NCBI GenBank assembly: GCA_019918135.1
Contig: WBZZ01006708.1
Location: 17,501 to 81,500 of the forward strand
Source: Paulinella micropora
Taxonomy: Eukaryota > Cercozoa > Imbricatea > Euglyphida > Paulinellidae
Direction: 5' to 3'
Length of the DNA stretch: 64,000 bases
Shown: piece by piece, positions 12,611 to 23,165 of the stretch
How the letters are laid out: the number at the start of each line of letters is the position of its first letter
Position numbering within the stretch: position 1 is the stretch's first letter
The notes under the pieces: generated by a model
The model's input: the letters and a program-made list of their open reading frames with translations, nothing else
Told to the model about the DNA's origin: nothing
Database searches by the model: none
Made by a program: the position numbers and the translations under genes

Positions 12611-12779
12611 AGAGCGGTGCATTGCCAAAGAAATGAACACAGCTTCGAATTTGACAAAAGAGTCACTCTATTTACCAAGGGGAAGGTGGCGAACACCTTG
12701 TACGTTGCGCGTTCAACTCGCACACGAGCCCCTCTCTCCTCCCCCCCTCCCACGACGTGCAGGCGCGAACGCCCGCACA

Positions 12780-13240
12780 TACGCCATTCGCCTCCTGTCG
12801 GATAACTTCTGTGCGGGCCCGCCCCCGGGCGCGAGCTTCGTGGACGGCGGCGAGGTAGCGCTGGTGCTCGGTCCCGAGGCGTGCTGGCAGCCCCGCGCCT
12901 TTCGTCTGAGACGGGAAGGGCGTCTGTACTGGCCCCGCCGGGACTGGGCGCTGAGCGCTTGCTGTGGCAGGCCCGCTTGGGGCAGCCGAGCAGGCGGGAC
13001 GCGCTACGGGGTCATGCTGCGCCGGGCCACGACGCCGACGGACGCGACGCAGCTCTGGACCTACAACGCACAACGCGGCCGCGCAGACCATCCGATTCAA
13101 CTTCGACCCCACGTTGGACTTGAACACTGACTGCAGCCAGCTGGGCGCGTACACAACCGTGCCTGCCATCGGCGTCGGTTCCGGGCCCATGATGTTCAGC
13201 CGCTGGGACCCACTCAACGAGCAAGGGTTTATGCTCATGA
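12780..13240 (+). pseudogene. broken partial copy of the third ~290-aa repeat
   Basis: This stretch matches nt 11785-12210 of the upstream gene, with the same LSDNFCAGPP, PEACWQP and WPRRDW-type motifs. It lacks a proper start, carries an insertion near 12980, and changes frame near 13070. The match ends after the MFSRWDPLN motif at about 13215, where sequence turns AT-rich. It looks like a tandem duplication of the 3' part of the gene that has decayed. An AATAAA at about 13263 follows and could still serve as a poly(A) signal. Confidence 0.7.
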
Positions 13241-13685
13241 TCAGTGCTGTATCGAGAAATGTAATAAAACGAAAGAATGCTGGACCCCCGAATACTGACT
13301 ACGGCAGTTCTCTTTCTTTGTACTAAGGAGACTAAAAACCCTTGAGCTTTTTCAATCCCTTCTCCTCCTTTCTGCTTCATTTGCCACAAACAAGAAGGCT
13401 GAGCGCGCCGGCCGTACCGGCAGGTGTACCTGCCCTAGGAATACCTCTCCCCTCTTCGTCCACACTGCACCTCCTTCCCCTTTACCGCGCGAAAGGGTTT
13501 GGAGGGTACCTCGGGAGTTAGGAAATGAGCTACCTTAATGCAAGAACATGTAACACGTGAACTGAGTTTTTTTCATGTAGTCTTTTTTGGTGCCATGTTT
13601 TCCTTGGGAGCTTGGCAAGGCGGGCACCTTCCCCCACTCCCTCCCTCTCTCACTCTCTCTCTCTCTCCGGTGGTTCTTTTTGGTT
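13241..13685. other. intergenic
   Basis: Lower GC than its surroundings. Contains AATAAA at about 13263, a CT-rich microsatellite at 13640-13670, and no credible reading frame. Confidence 0.4.
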
Positions 13686-13896
13686 CTAGGCGCAGCAGTC
13701 GAGCCAGCCCGAGGTCCAAGCGAAGTCCGCCATTTCTTGGCGCTGCGCCGCGGAGTTCCGCCAGTAAGCTTCAACCGAATAGTTGGGTTGCCGCGGCATA
13801 GCCAGCACGCGCACACCCTCTTGGCACAAGCCCTGGTACCCGGCCTGGCAGCCGCGGGGCACGTACACTGTCTTGGTCACCATTGGATCCAACAGG
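13686..13896 (-). CDS. putative terminal exon of an unrecognised Cys-containing protein
   Basis: Reading the minus strand, a long polypyrimidine tract (complement of 13902-13990) ends in CAGCCCCTAG, a good splice acceptor. The frame then runs for about 70 codons to a TAG at 13688-13686. The encoded residues look like a folded domain, with spaced Cys and aromatic residues (YVPRGCQAGYQGLC) and a C-terminal CCA. The upstream exon could not be placed with confidence. It overlaps the 5' extension of the plus-strand frame at 13783, which I consider non-coding there. Confidence 0.35.
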
Positions 13897-14094
13897 CTAG
13901 GGGCTGCGCGCGGGAGAGGGGGGCGGGGGAGGGGGGAGAAGAAAGCGGGCCGAGGGCTGGTACAAGGGAGGAGGGGGGGGGCCGGCTTTTCCCTGGAGGG
14001 GGGGAGGGAGGAAAGCACTCCTGCCTCAAAGAGTCTGCCATGTCACGCAGTGGAGGGGGGGGGCAAGCGCTGCAAAACCTGTGGCGGCCCCAGT

Positions 14095-14106
14095 CTCTAT
14101 ATAAGG
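14095..14106 (+). promoter_or_regulatory. TATA box (CTATATAAGG)
   Basis: A perfect TATATAAG core stands out in GC-rich sequence just upstream of the plus-strand gene at about 14140-16188. A start site about 30 bases downstream would be expected from eukaryotic core promoters. Confidence 0.5.
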
Positions 14107-14138
14107 CACTGGGCCCGGCTACAGCCTGCTGGAGGGGG

Positions 14139-16188
14139 GCTGGTCCGCCTGCAGCACCCCGAGGAAGCTGGGCTATCGGCTGGCCTCTCGGCGGAGCCAC
14201 TGGCACACATAGGTGAGCTACAGCAGGCGTTTGCCTCTCGTCCGCTCCTGCACCTAGAGAGTAGCGAACAGAGCTTGGCTGGGATCCTTTCTCGCCTACC
14301 ATCAACGAATCTGCAGGTACTGCAGGTAGGAAGGACCGTCTTACAATCAGCAATCCTCAGCCCGCTCCCAGTGGTAGGTACGGTCGTCGCCGACTGCCTC
14401 CAGGTACAACATCATTTCTTCGCATTGGGGCTCGCGCTGGAGGCGGGGGGCTCGGTGACACAGGCGGCAGGCGAGCCCAAGTGGCTCGTCCTGGACGTCC
14501 GGCGGGAGGATGTCGCGCCAGCCAGTGGGGCGGACGAGAACGGGCGCCGGGCCTTTATCCAGCGCTACCTCGAAAAGCTCAGCCAGGGCAGGGTTCCTCT
14601 GATTTACAGTGGTTTCGACCTTACCGACCTAGTGCTGTTTACGCCAGAGGTGCCACCGGAGGCGCCGCCGGGGACCACGCCGGGGGCTGAGCTGAGGCTG
14701 GCCCGGGTGGACCCGAGCTGCTGCCTCGGGGTGCTCGGCTCCACAGAGCCGGGGCCCCTGTGGCTGGCCACCGCGTTCGGCGTCCTGGCCAGTGTCCTCT
14801 GCTCTACACAGCAGGACCGAAACCACTGGCTAGCGACGGTCCTAGGGGTTATGGATGCACAAGACCTAGACGACGGGGTTTTGGACACTTACCTAGACAT
14901 GTGGGCCAGCGAAGCCAAGAAACAAGGTGCCGACGGCAACCACTGGCCGTGCGCCACGACGCTGCGGCGCTTGGAAGCATATATGTCGCTGTGTTCAGTT
15001 AGCTCCGGCTCTTTGCCGAGCGAGGGGAAGCTAGCGGGCAAGTTTCGGGAGCGGGCCGGGGACTGGGGACGGTGGTGCGGGGTGGCAGAATCACTTTTTT
15101 TTACTAGACCAGGCAATAAGCTGGCCCTCAATCTTCTGCCCTGGGGCAGCCCCGCCCTAGCTGCGGCAACGGGGGCGGCGGCCCGCTGCGTGCCCGAGCT
15201 GCTGCTCCGCGTGGCTGCCCGGGCGGCCGCTCCGCGGGCCGGGGGGGCTGTCGTGGTGCACACACTCAGCCAGAGCGGGACGCCAGCGGGGGTGGGCTCA
15301 CGCAGGGGGGCGTTTTCTTCTCCCAGGGCGCGGGGCCCAGTTGGCAGAGCACCCGCGGGCACCACCACCAGCACCGGCAGAGACGGACTCTCACCCCCTG
15401 CCGGCGTCTTCCGACCGCTGCCCCAGCGGGCAGGTGCCCCCGCGGCATCGTCTACGGCGCCGCACCCCGCGCGGTCTGCCGCACCCCGGCCCTTGTCCGG
15501 GCCGGGCGGGCTGCAGCTAGGTGCGTTCGGCGGGGCCTCCCAGCCCGTCCGTAGCGCGGCCGCTGGGTACGGCAGCGCTCGGACAGCCGTCCCCGGGATT
15601 CAGCGGCTACAGCCGGGGGTCTCTTTCGCCAATGCCACCCGGGCCAGCATCAGCACGTATGCCGCCCCCTTGGCCAATGCCGCACGGGCCCCGCCGGCTC
15701 CATCGTCGTCCGCGGGCCCTGCCACGGACAGTACGGAAGCAGAGAGACGGCGCCAACGAAAAAACGAACGTAGCAAGGAAAGAAGGAGGCTTACGGCAGG
15801 GAGCCTCGAATGGCTGGGGAAAGCAATTTTCAACAAGAACGCGAATGGAAAATTGCCAGACAGATGGTGTATAATGCGCGAGGCCTTACAAAAAATAGCA
15901 AGCCACGATCGCGACTTTGTTCTCCCGGGGCCGCTACCACCGAACACCCTCGATAAGCAGCAACGGCAAAAGCTCAGAAAGGGTAAAGAGAGAGAATTAA
16001 CCAATTCAATGGCAGAAGTACTGCAGACAGCAGGGATTACTTTATCGACAGAAGGCATGTACACGGATAGCGAGGGCATCCTTAGGTACGCTGAACAAGC
16101 AGTCTGGGACGGAGCGGCGACGAGGTTCAAACAGCTGTTTCCGCACGTGCAGCCCCCTGCCGTCCCGCAGGAGGAGAAGAAACGATAG
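14139..16188 (+). CDS. hypothetical protein with disordered middle and basic C-terminal region
   Basis: An open frame runs without stops to the TAG at 16186-16188. It is open upstream of the TATA box too, but that upstream part looks like composition artefact. No ATG lies in frame soon after the TATA box, so the true first exon or start is unknown and the 5' boundary here is approximate. Three zones are visible: a globular N-terminal part (14220-15180), a Pro/Ala/Ser/Gly-rich disordered zone (15200-15730), and a basic, helical C-terminal zone (15730-16188) with a Lys/Arg-rich start. The last 430 bases have much lower GC and different codon choice from the rest, suggesting a fused or acquired 3' segment. 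AATAAA follows at about 16267. Family not recognised. Confidence 0.5.
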
Positions 16189-16264
16189 TCACCCTCTTGG
16201 CCACTCTTGCCCGGCCCGGGGGAAGAAGGAAACCTGGTGTCTGTGCCGGCCAAACAGCGTCCCC

Positions 16265-16272
16265 GTTAATAA
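16265..16272 (+). terminator. poly(A) signal AATAAA
   Basis: AATAAA about 80 bases after the stop codon of the preceding plus-strand gene, spaced as expected for a eukaryotic 3' end. Confidence 0.45.
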
Positions 16273-16457
16273 AAATACCGTGAACCAATGAAGCGCTGCT
16301 GTTCTCGCTCTCCCCCCCTGACATACCCCGCCCCCCCCCCCCTTCCGTGCTACGCCACCTCTGCCGCGGGCCACGAGAAAGATGGTTTCGGGAGAAGAGG
16401 GAGAAAGAAGAGCGCTCTCTCCCCACTGGCGAGCCTTGGGCACGCCAGGCAGGACAG

Positions 16458-17188
16458 CTAGCGGGCGTGAGCCCAAGAGCCGTCCCCCTCGTAGCGCCGG
16501 GGATCAACCTCTCTCTGGGGGCAGTCCCAGAGCAAATATCTCTCCCAGCTGGCCGGATAGTTTGAATCACCGCAGGTGTCTGCAATGACCCAGCCGCGAG
16601 TTCCCAGCGTCGGCAGGCTCACGCACTGGCCGCCCGCGCGGATCTCGTAGTACCAGGAGTTGGCACTCTCTAGGAAGCTGGTCTAATGGCGAAGACGTCG
16701 GTGGCGGCGCGCCAGGGCACCGTGCCGTCGGCCTCCTCGGTGACTAGCCCGCCCTCGGTGGTAGCCCACACCTTGTGCTGCCCCGCGTTCGCTAGGAGGT
16801 GGTACCTGTCGTTACCCAGTGGTACAAAAGTAAAAAAGGCCGCGTTGTAGCTCGTCGGTACTACCATACCTCCGGTCAGTGTCCAGAAGTGCCTGACAAA
16901 ACCGTCCGGCCAGTAGTAGCGCTCGTCCCACGAGGCTATTCTGGTTACGCAGTCCTGGAACGGCAGGGACGACAGCCCCTGGTACCACCCGTCCTGGGTT
17001 GGTACGCAACCACCAGGATCCAGATCGCACGGCGTTAGGTCCCAGGCGCACTCGTCCGGGCCCCCGCAGCTGTCGGTAGGCTCGTGGTACGAGAAACCCC
17101 GCGGGCCAGGGTAGCAGGGCGGGAGAGTGCCATTGTAGCCCCCCCAGGGGCACAGACCGGGGGAAGCCGTCCAGACGCTGCTGCGCAT
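16458..17188 (-). CDS. Cys/Trp-rich secreted-type protein, partial, frame broken near 16676
   Basis: The minus-strand frame from the ATG at 17188 encodes a Cys- and aromatic-rich sequence (motifs CPWGG, CGGPDEC, CDLDPGGC) typical of disulfide-bonded extracellular domains. It meets a TAG near 16676. The next frame continues with equally well-formed sequence (SANSWYYEIRAGGQC region) to a TAG at 16460-16458, so a one-base shift separates the two halves. Coding-like sequence extends upstream of the ATG to an in-frame TAG near 17239 that lies in a splice-acceptor-like CACTAG. The real N-terminus, and any signal peptide, is therefore probably in an upstream exon I cannot place. The family is unknown; the style resembles the ectodomain of the large secreted protein at 6025-12574. 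Confidence 0.5.
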
Positions 17189-17239
17189 CGCCGGGTAGGT
17201 TTTGTGCCCGCCCTGCAGGCACTCGCCACGGTCGGTCTA

Positions 17240-17563
17240 GTGTGCGGCCCCTCGGGTACGACTTGGGCCAGCAGGGGGTGGCGGGGCCAAGCGGGGCCCC
17301 ACGGAACGCTGGCCCGCCCACCTCCTCCCTTCCCCCCCTCCCTCCCCACCGGCGCGCGGGCGCCCTCCCCCCCCCTCCCGCCGGCGCACGGGGGCGTCCC
17401 CCCCTCCCCTTCCCGCCGGCGCGCGCCGACTCGTACCGGTGCCCCCCGCGCGCGCGTCCTCTCCCCCCCCCCCCCTTGTGAGGGAGGCGCGGGGGGCGCC
17501 GCGGGCGGGCGGTGCGCTGCGGGGCGGCGACACAATTCAGCTGGTCGTGTGTCCGTAACTCGC
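17240..17563. other. C-rich intergenic region
   Basis: Divergent intergenic space made of C-rich homopolymer runs and repeated CGCCGGCGCG-type words. Probably promoter-bearing; no specific element identified. Confidence 0.4.
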
Positions 17564-18325
17564 ATGGGACGCCGCCGCCGAGCCTCGAGGCTGGTCCAGC
17601 AACAGCAGCAGCAGCAGCAGCAGCGCTTGGCCCCGCCAGCCCCAGTACCCGACGACCTACTCTCTTCTCCTGCCCCACTCTCCGCTCCCGTGCCCGGCTC
17701 GCTGGCCGCGCCGCCTGCTTCCTGCTGCCCCGCCGTCGGGGAAGTGCACGCCGAGCTCGTGGTGGCCCTGCTGCCCGGAGTGGACGTGTCGGCGTCGCTG
17801 CACACGACGGAGCTCACCCGCGCCCCAGCCCCGGCGGAGAAGCGGCCGACGCTGGAGCAGGCGCTGGACGCCCTCGTGCACTCCTGTGTGCTCAAACTGC
17901 TGGCCTTGGCCGTGCGCCCGGCCCCGGGGTCCACCTGGCAGTGCGGCTGGCAGGCCTACCGGGGCGGGCGGCTGCTGCTGCGCGGCCGTTTGTTGGACAG
18001 GCCGCCGCTAGGCCGCGAGCTGCCCGGCGGCGCACAACTGGCCCGTAGGCTGAAGCAGCGCCTGGGCCTGCTGCTCCGTTTCGAGGAGGCCCTAACCTCG
18101 CTGTTGGCCCAGCACCTGAGCGTGCCAGAGGTGTGCGCGCGCCTGCTCGAGGCAGACCCGGAGCTGGCCCGGGCCACGGACCTGTCGTATGCCATCTCGG
18201 CCGGCGCCGCGGCCACGCGCCGGCCGGCTACTACTAGGTTCCAGCCGGGCTGGGACTTCCGGCGCGCGAGGCCAGGGAACACTCCGGCCCCTGTCTCCCC
18301 GACGGGGTCAGGCAGACTAGTCTAA
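17564..18325 (+). CDS. hypothetical protein with poly-Gln tract
   Basis: ATG at 17564 follows the C-rich intergenic region, and the frame is uninterrupted for 253 residues to TAA. Residues about 13-21 are a Gln run from a CAG microsatellite (17600-17622), followed by a Pro-rich linker. Residues 60-210 are predicted to be helical and Leu-rich, with no recognisable domain. The C-terminus is Ala/Arg/Pro-rich. It converges with the membrane-protein gene on the minus strand. Function unknown. Confidence 0.6.
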   Translation: MGRRRRASRLVQQQQQQQQQRLAPPAPVPDDLLSSPAPLSAPVPGSLAAPPASCCPAVGEVHAELVVALLPGVDVSASLHTTELTRAPAPAEKRPTLEQALDALVHSCVLKLLALAVRPAPGSTWQCGWQAYRGGRLLLRGRLLDRPPLGRELPGGAQLARRLKQRLGLLLRFEEALTSLLAQHLSVPEVCARLLEADPELARATDLSYAISAGAAATRRPATTRFQPGWDFRRARPGNTPAPVSPTGSGRLV

Positions 18326-18443
18326 GGCCTGCAGCCAAGCCGGGGCAGGAGGGAGGAGGGCCGTCGTGACTTCGCCGAAGCAGGAGTAGGAGGTAGGGGG
18401 GCTGCGTTTCGCCACGCTGCCCGTGTACAGTTTCAGTCAGTCT
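18326..18443. other. short convergent intergenic region
   Basis: Between the 3' ends of two converging genes. Only a TTTAAAATA at 18442 stands out. Confidence 0.3.
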
Positions 18444-21351
18444 TTAAAATACCCGTAGGCCAGCCAAGAGAAAAAAACCGGACCCGGCCGGCGCCGGCCG
18501 GCTAGAGGGGAGGGGGGGTAGATTGATTGCTAGGTCCGGGCCGGGGCCCGCCGGCCCCACAGAACCTGCCAGCCGGGTGGCGCCGGCCGGGGCCGGCGGT
18601 CGCCGACCGTGGTGCTTCGGAGCGGGGGAGTCAGCTCCCTTCCTCTTCCTCCTCTCCCCCGCGGCTCGTGTCCCCGCGGTCAGTGTCCCCGTGGCCTGTG
18701 TCCCCGCGGCTCGTGTCCCCGCGGTCCGTGTCCCGCGGCTCGTGTCCTCGCGGTCCGTGTCCCCGCGGCTCGTGTCCCCGCGGCTCGTGTCCCCGCGGCT
18801 CGTGTCCCCGCGGCTCGTATCCCCGCGGCTCGTGTCCCCGCGGTCCGTGTCCTCGCGGCTCGTGTCCCCGCGGTCGGGGTCCCCGGCCGGCCGTGGTGGG
18901 GGGTCCCGCCGCGCCAGCTCGGTGCACCGGTCAGTCAGGAACGCCAGCAGCAGCCCGAGCTGCGACGGGTCTAGCGACGCGCACACGGCCGCCACGTGGC
19001 GCAGGTCTCGTTCGGTCTGGGCCGCGCCGCCGGGGAGTGCAGCGCACCGCGCCGGGCGGCGGGCCGGGCGCCAGGCCCGCCCGCCACTCGCGGTAGTCGC
19101 GGACCTGGTCGTACCAGAGCTCGCGGTACTGTTCGTCGGCTGCGGCGGGCCCGGCGCCGCGCAGCGCGCTGGACTCGTCGCGCACCCAGCCCCACGGCAG
19201 CGCGAGGCCCACCGGCACGGCGGCCAGCACGAGCACGAGCACGGCGGACGGGGGGGGCAGGTCCAGCAGGCGGTCGGTCCCCACGAACCACGGCCAGGGC
19301 GACAGGTAGGCCGCCAGCGGCACCAGGGCGCACGTGCTCCAGAACAGGGACCACAGCGCCACGTAGCACTCTGTCACGTGGCGGACGTACCACGGCAGCG
19401 GGCCCGCCGGCGGCGGCGCCGGCGCGCGGGCGGCTTCCGCGTCGTCCCCGGCGGCCGCCGGCCCCGGGCGCAGGCGGGAGGCCGACGCGGCCGTGCGCTC
19501 CAGCTCCCGGAGGCCCGCGTCCCCCCACGCGTTCTGGCACAGGCGCAGCGCGACCCGGGCCGCCAGCGGCACGCACAGCAGCCAGGACAGCAGGCTGCCG
19601 GCGCCCAGGGCTAGGAGCAGGCACCCCAGGGCCCGGGCGTCCCAGCGCACGAGCAAGGACAGCGGGCCCGTGAGCAGGGCCGGCACGAGGGTGACCGTGC
19701 CCAGCACGCAGCAGCAGGCCGACCAGCAGCACAGGCGGTCCAGCTGCTCGCGGTAGCACCGGACCAGCGGTCGCTCCGCGGCCGCGCCCCACGCCCGCGC
19801 CGGCCCCCAGCACGCGCCGGTGCCGACCGCCCGGACGGACAGGAGGCCGAGGAACAGGAGGCGCAGCCAGTGCAGGGACAGGTTGCGGCCGAGCGCCAGC
19901 CGCCGGAAGTCTCGCTTGACCACGCGCCATTCGCGGCACTCGGCCTCCAACGCCGCGTCGTCCGGGGCGCCGGCCGCCGCCAGCTCGCGCCGCAGCTCGG
20001 GCCTGGCCGCGAGCGGGCGCGGCAGCGCCCAGCAGGTCTGGCGCGCGATCTCCCGCACCAGCCGCGCGCCCGCCAGCAGGCGCAGCCCGGGCGCCGGGGC
20101 GGGGGGCTCCGCCGGGCCCACCGCGCGCGCCGCCTCCTGGGCCAGGGCCAGCACCCGCCGCAGGTCGGCCGGCACGGAGCCCTCCGGGCTGGCCGGGTGT
20201 GCCGCGGCGGTGATGAGCAACCAGGCGGGCCCGAGCGGGTCGCCGCCCCACAGCGCCGCCAGCCACGTCAGGGGGTCGGCCGTGGTCAGGTTGGGCAGCG
20301 CGAGCCGGGCGCACCCCGCCGAGCTGTTGGCGCGCGGGCAGGCCCAGGCACAGCTCAGGCCCGTGGTCCGGTCGGTGTACCACACCCACGTGCGCCCGGC
20401 CCCGGCCGCTCCCAGCGGCAGGTGGAAGCTGGTGCGCGCGGGGGCGGCCTGGTGCGGGTACCAGGCGTGCCGGTACACCCACGGGGGGGTCCGGGCGACC
20501 TCGGCCACCGCCGGCCAGGGGACGGCCAACGGGGGACAGTCGCCGGCGCCCCACAGGTCGCGGGCCCAGGGCGGCAGCGAGGCTAGCTCGGCGGGCGCGG
20601 CGGCCCAGACCTCGAGCCGCCAGGGCGCGGCGTCCGACGAGTGGCCGCCGGCGCTCTGCGCCAGGACCCACTGCAGGTCCTCGCGCAGGCCGGCCAGGCT
20701 GTGCGGCGGCAGCAGGGGCGGCCCGCCCCAGAACAGCCACGCGACCAGGCACAGGTGCTGCACGGCCGAGTACACGAGCATCGCGCCGACGAACAGGCGC
20801 AGCTGCGCCAGGGAACCCACGTACCGGATCAGCAGGTACACCGACGGGGTGGCCTCGTCCGCTTGCGCCGACCAGTCCTCGTGCACGTCCAGCCAGCACA
20901 GCATCTCGTACAAAGCCAGGTAGCGGCTGCCGTTAGCGACCAGGGCCAGCAGCAGCAGGGCGGGCGCGTTGTACTGGAACATGAAGGTCTCGCAGAAGGT
21001 CACCAGGAACAGCAGGTACGTCAGGCCCGGGGCCCCTTCCCGGTACAGCCACGAGTGCACGTAGCGCACGTCGTAGTGCCCGACGCCGCACGCGGCCCGC
21101 CACGACGCGGGCAGGCGCAGGCACAGGCACAGGAACAGCAGCCCCAGGCCCTGGGCCACACACCACAACACCGCGGCCGCGAGCCAGACGACCTCGGCCC
21201 CCGCCGCGCTCCCCGGCGCCGTCCGCGCGAGCAGGATAGCAGTAAACAGGGTCCACGCCCCCAGGGCGGTCCCTTGGTACCGACAAAACCGCCGCAGGTG
21301 CAGGGGCGCTCGTTGGCACACTTGCTGGTACATGCGCCGCCGCGACAACAC
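18444..21351 (-). CDS. polytopic membrane protein with C-terminal RGDTS repeats
   Basis: The frame from the ATG at 21351 encodes about 770 residues with roughly ten hydrophobic segments. They cluster in an N-terminal group (nt 21280-20700) and a C-terminal group (nt 19880-19190), separated by a long hydrophilic, Trp/Pro-rich loop that contains Asn glycosylation sites (NSS, NLT) and is probably extracytoplasmic. Near 19030 the frame shifts by one base next to a GGGG run. The shifted frame continues naturally into a C-terminal tail with about a dozen RGDTS/DRGDT pentapeptides (nt 18890-18660) and ends at 18444. Without the shift the protein would end in Arg-rich nonsense, so the longer product is preferred. 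The family is not recognised; neither a transporter nor a receptor role can be claimed. Confidence 0.6.
18660..18890. repeat. 15-bp minisatellite (GCGGCTCGTGTCCCC units)
   Basis: About 15 near-identical 15-base units lie inside the C-terminal coding region of the membrane protein. On the minus strand they encode RGDTS pentapeptides. The unit length is the same as in the SVTPT array of the large secreted protein. Confidence 0.85.
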
Positions 21352-21894
21352 TCACGCTGGTTTTAACTAGGCAGCCCGGGCGCGAGCGGCGGCGAGCGGC
21401 CAGAACCCGGCCGGGGGGGGGGGAGAGGCCGTCCCTCCCCCGCGTGGGAAGGGAGGAGAAGAAGAAGAAGGGGGGTGGTCCGGCCAGCGGCAGCCCTCCC
21501 CCCCCCCCCGGGCGGCCCCACGGCTCCGCCGACGGGGAAGGGAGGCCCCCCGGACGGACACCAGCCGCGCGCGCACCGGCCAGGATCTCCTCCCCCCCCC
21601 AAGCCCTGGCCGTGCACCCGGGGCCATGGCCTGGGACGGCGCAGTGTCTGCAGGCGTCAGCCACCGGCCCCTGGCTGTGCCGGACGTGGTGGTCACCGGC
21701 CCCCGGCCGTGCCGGACGTGGTGGTCGACTCCGGTCCGAGGAGGCTCTCGCTACGACGGCACGCGGCTGCACCGGACAGGGCGTTTTTAAAACTCCGGTG
21801 CTCCTAGCTCCGGCTGCCGGGCTACGGTTTTGGGCTGGCCTTTCTTTTTTTAATCAGACAGACTAGCAGAACTTGGCGGCCCCGTTTTCACCCC
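21352..21894. other. upstream region of the membrane-protein gene
   Basis: Contains a long C/G homopolymer stretch (21410-21610) and two ~32-base direct repeats with GTGCCGGACGTGGTGGTC at about 21677-21729. No coding sequence is credible. Confidence 0.4.
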
Positions 21895-22143
21895 AAAACG
21901 GGCCGGCAGCCCGTTTTGGGCTGGCTGGTCTTGCCGACAGGCTGCCGGACCGAAACGGGCCGGCAGCCCGTTTGGCTGGCCCGTTTTTCGCCGGAAACTG
22001 GCCGGCAGCCCGTTTTGGGCGGGCTGGTCTTGCCGACAGGCTGCCGGACCGAAACGGGCCGGCAGCCCGTTTGGCTGGCCCGTTTTTGGCCGGAAACGGG
22101 CCGGCAGCCCGTTTTCAACCCAAAACGGGACGGCAGCCCGTTT
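21895..22143. repeat. higher-order array of a 21-nt palindrome (AAACGGGCCGGCAGCCCGTTT)
   Basis: The near-palindromic 21-mer occurs six times. Copies 1-4 form two ~100-base units joined by two different spacers, one containing GGTCTTGCCGACAGGCTGCC; copies 5 and 6 follow closely. The last copy abuts the stop codon of the minus-strand gene at 22143. It could form stable hairpins in RNA from either strand. No known repeat family is recognised. Confidence 0.8.
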
Positions 22144-23165
22144 CAGAGCGCAATCACGTGGCTACCTTCGAACGGGTTGCGGGCGGTGGCTACCCAGCCC
22201 TGAAACCGGCCTCCCCACTGGGTCTGCACGAGTTCTTCGCTAAAGGCAAAAGCCAACGGCGCCAGTCGAGGCCCTTCATACTCTAGCACTTGCCAGATCA
22301 GCTGCCGGTGGAAGGGCCGCGCGTTCCACTCGAGGTACCGCACCAACGCGGGCGCCCACACGAACGAGGCTTGCTCCGCCACGGGGCGGGGGACCCCCTC
22401 CACTTCCAGGTAGCTGCCGTCCGCCTGCCTCGCGAGCTCGACGCCCTGGCGCGAGTACTGGCAGCCCTTGACGGCCCGCAGCACCGAGCCGTCGCCCAAC
22501 GCGTGGCTCAACGCAGCGCCCACCTCTACTTCGCTGCCGAGGCCCGTGACCGCGCTCACCACCCCATTCCCGAGGAGGACGAGCGTCTGGGGTGACCACC
22601 ACTGCCGCGGAGCGCGGAAGCGCCTGCTCGGGCCACACAGCGGCCCGAGTGGTGGCGGGATCTGCCCGGCCGGTCGTGGCCTGGCCGCGGCGGTGAAGCC
22701 CAGCCTGCCGCACGGCAGCCGGACCCTGAGTGACCTCCACTCGTGGTGCGCCGACAGGAACGAGGGAGCGTGGGCGGCCAGCAGCTTGTGTGTCAGGACC
22801 AGGAGTTCTCGTGCGTCACAGTGCCGGGCCAAGTACCACGCGACTGCCTCGCTGTGTACGTACACGTGAATAGCGCCCCACTCGTCCTCGGGGCCCCCTT
22901 CGGCCACGTACAGCCCCCCCGCCTCCTTGCGCAGTCGCTGTCCGGCCGGCGAGAGCCAGCCCGGGAACAGCGTGGGCAGGCGGGCCACCTGCGCCGGGGC
23001 GAATAGCGCGGTCAGGGTGCGTTCGGTAAACAGCTCGTCGTCACGCCCGGTAGCAAACACGCTGCGCACCCGGCCCTGCTCCCACCACACGGGCTCGTCC
23101 ATGGCGGCGAACAGGCGCTTGAGCAACACGAAGTTGTACAGCCGGGAGTCTGCAGACCCGTAAAT
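22143..23165 (-). CDS. hypothetical protein, N-terminus lost at the GC/AT boundary
   Basis: The minus-strand frame ends with TGA at 22145-22143. The last in-frame Met is at 23102, but well-formed coding sequence with host GC and codon use continues upstream to about 23165. Composition then changes abruptly to AT-rich repeat DNA, and the frame only stays open by chance. The gene therefore looks 5'-truncated by whatever created the boundary. The ~340 visible residues are Leu/Val/Trp-rich with no motif I can name. It has the general look of the gene at 1302-3180. Confidence 0.5.
   Translation of the reverse strand: MYGSADSRLYNFVLLKRLFAAMDEPVWWEQGRVRSVFATGRDDELFTERTLTALFAPAQVARLPTLFPGWLSPAGQRLRKEAGGLYVAEGGPEDEWGAIHVYVHSEAVAWYLARHCDARELLVLTHKLLAAHAPSFLSAHHEWRSLRVRLPCGRLGFTAAARPRPAGQIPPPLGPLCGPSRRFRAPRQWWSPQTLVLLGNGVVSAVTGLGSEVEVGAALSHALGDGSVLRAVKGCQYSRQGVELARQADGSYLEVEGVPRPVAEQASFVWAPALVRYLEWNARPFHRQLIWQVLEYEGPRLAPLAFAFSEELVQTQWGGRFQGWVATARNPFEGSHVIAL

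Noticed and set aside
13783..14138. ATG at 13783 as the start of the 14-16 kb gene
   Set aside because: It lies ~310 bases upstream of a TATA box, encodes Gly/Arg-rich filler, and overlaps a better-looking minus-strand exon.
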